Position numbers and translations under genes: made by a program. The notes below the pieces were generated by a model. It made no database searches. It worked only from the letters and a program-made list of their open reading frames with translations, and had not been told where the DNA came from. A stretch of 9,198 nt of DNA from JANYCG01 sp031428695 (GTDB lineage Bacteria; Pseudomonadota; Gammaproteobacteria; Burkholderiales; Burkholderiaceae_C): assembly GCA_031428695.1 (NCBI GenBank), contig JANOYE010000307.1:1-9198 (forward strand), given 5' to 3'. Positions 6,020 through 9,198 of the stretch are shown here, one piece after another. The stretch's first letter is position 1; each line of letters begins with the position of its first letter.

Positions 6020-6991
6020 ATGAACAAACTATTTTTCACTCAACACATTCTGGCCTGCGCGCTGGCAATCTCCGCCAGCGCCGCCATGTCGCAAAGTTTC
6101 CCTGCCAAACCGATCACCCTGGTGGTGCCCAACCCGCCCGGCGGTTTTGTTGACGCGTCGGCGCGCATCCTCTCGGACTCACTCGCCAAAGTGGTTGGCC
6201 AACCGGTGGTGATCGACAACAAAGGCGGCGGCAGCGGCAACGTGGCCTACCAGTTCGCCGCGCGCGCCGCGCCAGACGGCTACACCTTGCTGAACTCCTA
6301 CTCGGCCTACCACGTCGGCAACCCCAACCTCAGCCCCAAACTGCCGTGGGCGCAGAAAGACTTTGCGCCAGTCGCATTGATCACCGTGGCTACCAACGTG
6401 ATTGCCATTCACCCGTCTGTGCCCGCCAACAACTTGGCCGAGTTCATCGCCTACGTGAAGAAGAACCCGGCCAAACTCAGTTACGCCTCACAGGGCAACG
6501 GCTCGCTCTCGCACATCGGCACCGAGATGTTCAAACAGCAGACGCAAAGCAGCATCGTGCACATCCCCTACCGCGGCTCGGGCCCCGCCGTGCAAGACGT
6601 GCTTTCGGGCCAGGTGCAGGTGTTCATCACCACACCGCCTTCGGTGATGGGCCACGTGCAGGCGGGCAAACTCAAAGGTTTGGCAGTGACCAGCAAAACG
6701 CGCCATCCCAGCATGCCCACTGTGCCCACCACCACCGAGGCGGGCATGAAGGGGTTTGAGCTGGAAGCCTGGATTGGCATCTTCGCGCCCGCCGGCACGC
6801 CGCCGGATGTGGTGGCCAAACTCTCAGGCCAAATCAAGGCCGCGCTGGAACTGCCTGAAACCAAAACCCGCGCCGATACAGCGGGCATTGAGCTGCGTTA
6901 TTTGCCGCCCGCCGCGCTGGAGGCGCTGGTGCAAAAAGACACGGCGTTTTGGGCCCAAACCATCAAAGGGGCGGGCATCACGGCGGATTGA
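6020..6991 (+). CDS. Bug/TctC-family periplasmic solute-binding protein
   Basis: A 323-residue Bug receptor. Residues 1 to about 25 are a signal peptide (MNKLFF, hydrophobic core, cleavage near SAAMSQ). The mature protein starts FPAKPITLVVPNPPGGFVDASAR with Asp45 in the ligand loop. It continues with the common NKGGGSGNVA and APDGYTLL segments, LSYASQGNGSLSHIGTEMF, HIPYRGSGPAVQDVLSGQV and the PTVPTTTEAG region near the end. It would bind an organic acid in the periplasm, most simply the isomerase's substrate. The ATG at 6020 is chosen over 5918 because the longer frame would lie inside the isomerase gene and hide the signal peptide. It begins 17 bases after the isomerase stop, with only weak purine-rich sequence before it, so coupled expression is likely. 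No TctA/TctB membrane partners are nearby. Confidence 0.92.
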   Translation: MNKLFFTQHILACALAISASAAMSQSFPAKPITLVVPNPPGGFVDASARILSDSLAKVVGQPVVIDNKGGGSGNVAYQFAARAAPDGYTLLNSYSAYHVGNPNLSPKLPWAQKDFAPVALITVATNVIAIHPSVPANNLAEFIAYVKKNPAKLSYASQGNGSLSHIGTEMFKQQTQSSIVHIPYRGSGPAVQDVLSGQVQVFITTPPSVMGHVQAGKLKGLAVTSKTRHPSMPTVPTTTEAGMKGFELEAWIGIFAPAGTPPDVVAKLSGQIKAALELPETKTRADTAGIELRYLPPAALEALVQKDTAFWAQTIKGAGITAD

Positions 6992-7075
6992 GGTTTGCCT
7001 GGCCCGCCGATTGAGTGGCGCGAACGGCTTGCGCTGCAACCGAAAACCCCCCGGAAAGCCTCATCCAGAAACGGG

Positions 7076-7112
7076 TTTTACAATTTCGGAGCCACACTCC
7101 GAAATTGTAAAA
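7076..7112. repeat. Perfect 16-bp palindrome with 5-base loop
   Basis: Positions 7076-7091 (TTTTACAATTTCGGAG) and 7097-7112 (CTCCGAAATTGTAAAA) are exact reverse complements around a CCACA loop. It is 84 bases after the rightward Bug gene and 14 bases after the stop of the leftward decayed ATPase gene, so it could end transcripts from both sides. No T run follows the stem on either strand, so it is not a standard intrinsic terminator. A protein-binding site or mobile palindromic element is also possible. The surrounding 135-base gap has no gene. Confidence 0.8.
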
Positions 7113-7126
7113 ACAACAGGCGTTGG

Positions 7127-7830
7127 CTACAAATTCGACCACGGCAGCACATCCACGCCTTCGCGCATGAAACCGTCGGCCCCGCCATAAACCAAGCCGC
7201 TGTAAATGGCGGAGAAATTGCCTCGTTCGGCGGCATATCTGCGCCATCTGTGCAGATTCGCAAATGAATCCCCCGCCACATTGATGCCGGATTTGATCTC
7301 AACGGCCGCAATCTCGTTGCCCCGCTCCAAAATCAGGTCAACCTCGGTGCCCACGTTGCCGCGCCAGAAGTACAGCGGATCCCGGATGCCCGCGTTGCAG
7401 CGGTTTTTGAGGAATTCGTTGACCACCAAGGTTTCAAAAAGCGCGCCGCGCAGCGGATGCGTCTGGGCTTGTTGCGCGGTCTGGATGCCCAGCAGAAGCG
7501 ATCCATATCGCGTGAATGAAGCGCTGGAAAGAAGCCCTTCACCAGCAGGCTGGCGCAGTCCGGCGCCAAACGCCCCGCCTGGCGCAGCTCCGCCACGGAC
7601 AGCGGATGCAGCGCCACCAGCGCCGTCCGCCCTGCCAGGCTTTGTGTCACGTTGGAGAGCAAAGACAGGTTCTTCGAGCCTGTCAAGACAAACAGGCCCA
7701 TGCGGCCGTCCGCATCCACCACACCTTGCAATTGTGAAAACAGTTCGGGCGCATTTTGCGCCTCGTCAATCACCGCTCCATCTGAGAATTGCAGCAGAAA
7801 CGCCGCCGGCTGGCTGCGGGCCAGGCCGCT
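7127..7830 (-). pseudogene. Decayed AAA-family ATPase with DUF4143 domain (COG1373-like)
   Basis: Two frames together encode parts of one protein. The upstream part (about 7830 to 7500) reads AAFLLQFSDGAVIDEAQNAPELF, then VLTGSKNLSLLSNVTQSLAGRTALV and FFPALHSRDMD: the Walker B (VIDEAQ) and sensor region of this ATPase family. The downstream part (7498 to 7127), in another frame, reads LLLGIQTAQQAQTHPLRGALFETLVVNEFLKN, then YFWRGNVGTEVDLILERG and AVEIKSG, the DUF4143 nuclease-like end. In intact relatives roughly 100 residues lie between these parts, so a deletion with frameshift happened near 7498-7505. The N-terminal P-loop (Walker A) portion is also gone: an in-frame TAG lies near 7868 and the flanking Bug gene ends there. 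It cannot make a working ATPase. The family's role is poorly known. Confidence 0.85.
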
Positions 7831-7866
7831 TGGCGGAAGGCCGCTGCCCGCGCAGCGCAGCGCCGC

Positions 7867-8865
7867 CTATTGAGCCTGCAGGTTGATGGATTTGGCCATC
7901 GCCGCGCCTGCAGTGGCTTCTTTTTTGTAGAAGCTGTCGAGCTGGGTCAGGCTCATCGGCTCGGCGATCACGGTGCCGGCGCCTTCGATGATCTTGCGGA
8001 TCTCGGGGTTGGCCAAGGCCGCGTAGGTGGCTTTGTGGATGGCGGCGATCTGGGCGTCGGGCGTTTTGGCGCTGGCCTGGACGCCGATCCAGATGCTGAA
8101 TTGGTAGTCTTCAAAACCTTTGGTGCCACTCGCGGGCACGAGCTTGGGCAGGCGCGCGATGGATTGGTTCGAGGCAATTGCCAGCGCTTTGATCTGGCCG
8201 CCGTCAATCGCGCCGAGCACGGGGCCTACCAGGGGCACCACCGCAAAGTCGATCACGCCGCCCATCAGGTCTTTGAGGTAGGGCGCCAAGCCGTTGTAGG
8301 GCGCGTGCAGGCCTTTGGCACCGGCGCTTTGCAGGGCTTTCTCGGCCATCAGGTGGTACAGCGAGCCAACGCCGGTGGAGCCGAAGCTCAAAGGTTTGTC
8401 GGCCTTTTTGGCGAACGCCACAAACTCTTCGAGTGTATTGACCGGCAGGTCTTTTCTGACGGCAATGGCGATGTTGGTGTGGCCCGCCAAAGCGGCCATG
8501 CGCATGTCGTCGGGCTTGTTTTTGGCAGCGGCAATGCCCAGCGGGGTGTAGATCAACTCCAGCGGCGAGCCGGCCAGGATGGTGTAGCCGTCGGGCGTGG
8601 CGTTGGCGGCTTTAAGCACGCCCAGCGAGCCACCGACGCCCACCACGTTTTCAACAATGACCGGCTGGCCCAGGGCCTCCGCCATGCCTTTGCCGACCGA
8701 GCGGCCCAACACGTCCGAGCCACCGCCCGGAGGGAAGGCGACGATCATCGTCACAGGTTTGTTGGGGAATGTTTGCGCGGTGGCTGTGGATGCCAGCGTC
8801 AGCATGCCAAGGGCGGCGCCGGTGGCTGCGCCAGTTGTCAGCAGGTTTTTGATCCAGGATTTCAT
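7867..8865 (-). CDS. Bug/TctC-family periplasmic solute-binding protein
   Basis: A 332-residue Bug receptor. Residues 1-30 form a signal peptide ending STATA. The mature protein starts QTFPNKPVTMIVAFPPGGGSDVLGR with Asp51 in the ligand loop, followed by VIVENVVGVGGSLGV, ATPDGYTILAGSP, LSFGSTGVGSLYHLMAE and HAPYNGLAPYLKDLMGGVIDFA. The ATG at 8865 is chosen over 8976 because GAGGAG lies seven bases upstream (8873-8878) and the signal peptide begins there. It reads in the same direction as the dadA-like gene 117 bases upstream, so it may belong to that operon and bind an amino acid or keto acid. It ends abruptly next to a decayed ATPase gene. The ligand is unknown. Confidence 0.92.
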   Translation of the reverse strand: MKSWIKNLLTTGAATGAALGMLTLASTATAQTFPNKPVTMIVAFPPGGGSDVLGRSVGKGMAEALGQPVIVENVVGVGGSLGVLKAANATPDGYTILAGSPLELIYTPLGIAAAKNKPDDMRMAALAGHTNIAIAVRKDLPVNTLEEFVAFAKKADKPLSFGSTGVGSLYHLMAEKALQSAGAKGLHAPYNGLAPYLKDLMGGVIDFAVVPLVGPVLGAIDGGQIKALAIASNQSIARLPKLVPASGTKGFEDYQFSIWIGVQASAKTPDAQIAAIHKATYAALANPEIRKIIEGAGTVIAEPMSLTQLDSFYKKEATAGAAMAKSINLQAQ

Positions 8866-8982
8866 CGTGTTGCTCCTCAAGAATTGAAGGGGGATTGCCA
8901 GGCTAGGCAGGTCAGATTGGAACGCTTCGCTGCTGACCAGGCGGCGGGCGTTGTGAAAATCAATGGGCGGCGGCAAAGGACA
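8866..8982 (-). other. Leader between dadA-like gene and Bug gene
   Basis: This 117-base spacer holds the strong GAGGAG ribosome site of the Bug gene (8873-8878). A short inverted repeat, GGTCAG (8910-8915) with CTGACC (8933-8938), has a 17-base loop. I see no convincing promoter and no T-run terminator, so readthrough from the upstream gene is possible. Confidence 0.3.
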
Positions 8983-9198
8983 TCAAGCATTCAATCCGCA
9001 AAACGCGAAGTCAACCTCTGGGGCAAGGCCGCTGACGATCCGCGCGATGCTTTTGCCGGAGCCGCAGGCGTGCGTCCAGCCTAGCGTGCCGTGGCCAGTG
9101 TTGAGAAACAGGTTGGGCAACTTGGTTTTGCCGATGAGCGGCACGTTGCTCGGCGTGGCCGGGCGCAGGCCCGTCCAGAAGCTGGCCTGCGAAGCGTC
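8983..9198 (-). CDS. dadA: D-amino-acid dehydrogenase, C-terminal part (cut by window edge)
   Basis: The last 71 codons of a leftward gene whose 5' part lies beyond 9198. The translation begins DASQASFWTGLRPATPSNVP, continues LIGKTKLPNLFLNTGHGTLG and WTHACGSGKSIARIVSG, and ends at a TGA (8985-8983). The TGLRP, LNTGHGTLGW and ACGSG motifs are the C-terminal FAD-binding end of DadA-type D-amino-acid dehydrogenases, which deaminate D-amino acids to 2-oxo acids and pass electrons to the respiratory chain. The reading frame is open to the edge with no sign of decay. A related FAD amino-acid oxidase of the same family cannot be excluded from this fragment. A Bug receptor gene follows 117 bases downstream in the same direction. 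Confidence 0.85.
   Translation of the reverse strand, partial: DASQASFWTGLRPATPSNVPLIGKTKLPNLFLNTGHGTLGWTHACGSGKSIARIVSGLAPEVDFAFCGLNA

Noticed and set aside
7076..7112. Calling the 16-bp palindrome a rho-independent terminator
   Set aside because: No T tract follows the stem in either direction, so it is listed as a repeat.
7789..9084. 431-residue open frame on the plus strand, the longest in the window
   Set aside because: It is antisense to the clear Bug receptor and the dadA-like gene, both with recognisable motifs, and its composition is that of a shadow frame in GC-rich DNA.

Overview
The window looks like a stretch of chromosome from a GC-rich betaproteobacterium, most likely Burkholderiales (Comamonadaceae-like). 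The reasons are three Bug/TctC-type solute-binding proteins without any transporter membrane genes, a PEP-CTERM (exosortase-target) secreted protein, a VapBC pair, and LysR-controlled organic-acid genes. The lineage is inferred from gene content only. I saw no tRNA, rRNA, CRISPR array or intact insertion sequence.

Left part (1-1995). A secreted PEP-CTERM protein with a DUF1566-like domain reads leftward (58-714). Upstream of it is a convincing sigma-54 -24/-12 promoter (765-778), then a run of ten C (814-823) and a TGT-N11-ACA dyad (848-864) that could bind an activator. After a gene-free stretch, a vapB-vapC toxin-antitoxin operon reads rightward (1116-1762), with repeated TGTACATCC operator-like sites around its promoter. 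An AT-rich spacer with a perfect 11-bp inverted repeat (1928-1955) follows.

Central part (1996-6991). This is a divergent carboxylic-acid module. A LysR regulator (4101-5072), a tartrate/D-malate-type decarboxylating dehydrogenase (2978-4057) and a Bug periplasmic receptor (1996-2946) read leftward. A maleate cis-trans isomerase-like enzyme (5220-6002) and a second Bug receptor (6020-6991) read rightward. The 147-bp divergent gap holds a textbook LysR box, TTCAT-N11-ATGAA (5101-5121). The simplest model is that the regulator senses a C4 (di)carboxylate and controls both arms: the receptors capture acids in the periplasm, the isomerase turns a cis-diacid such as maleate into fumarate, and the dehydrogenase oxidatively decarboxylates a 2-hydroxy-diacid. 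The dehydrogenase has Cys98 where I expect a substrate-binding arginine, so its true substrate is open.

Right part (6992-9198). A perfect 16-bp palindrome (7076-7112) lies next to a decayed AAA-ATPase/DUF4143 gene (7127 to about 7830, leftward). That gene has lost its P-loop end and about 100 central residues. A third Bug receptor (7867-8865) follows, and at the right edge is the 3' end of a D-amino-acid dehydrogenase (dadA-like, 8983 to beyond 9198). Both read leftward and may be cotranscribed.

Starts were moved inward from the longest possible frames where a Shine-Dalgarno sequence, signal peptide or family N-terminus favoured a later codon.
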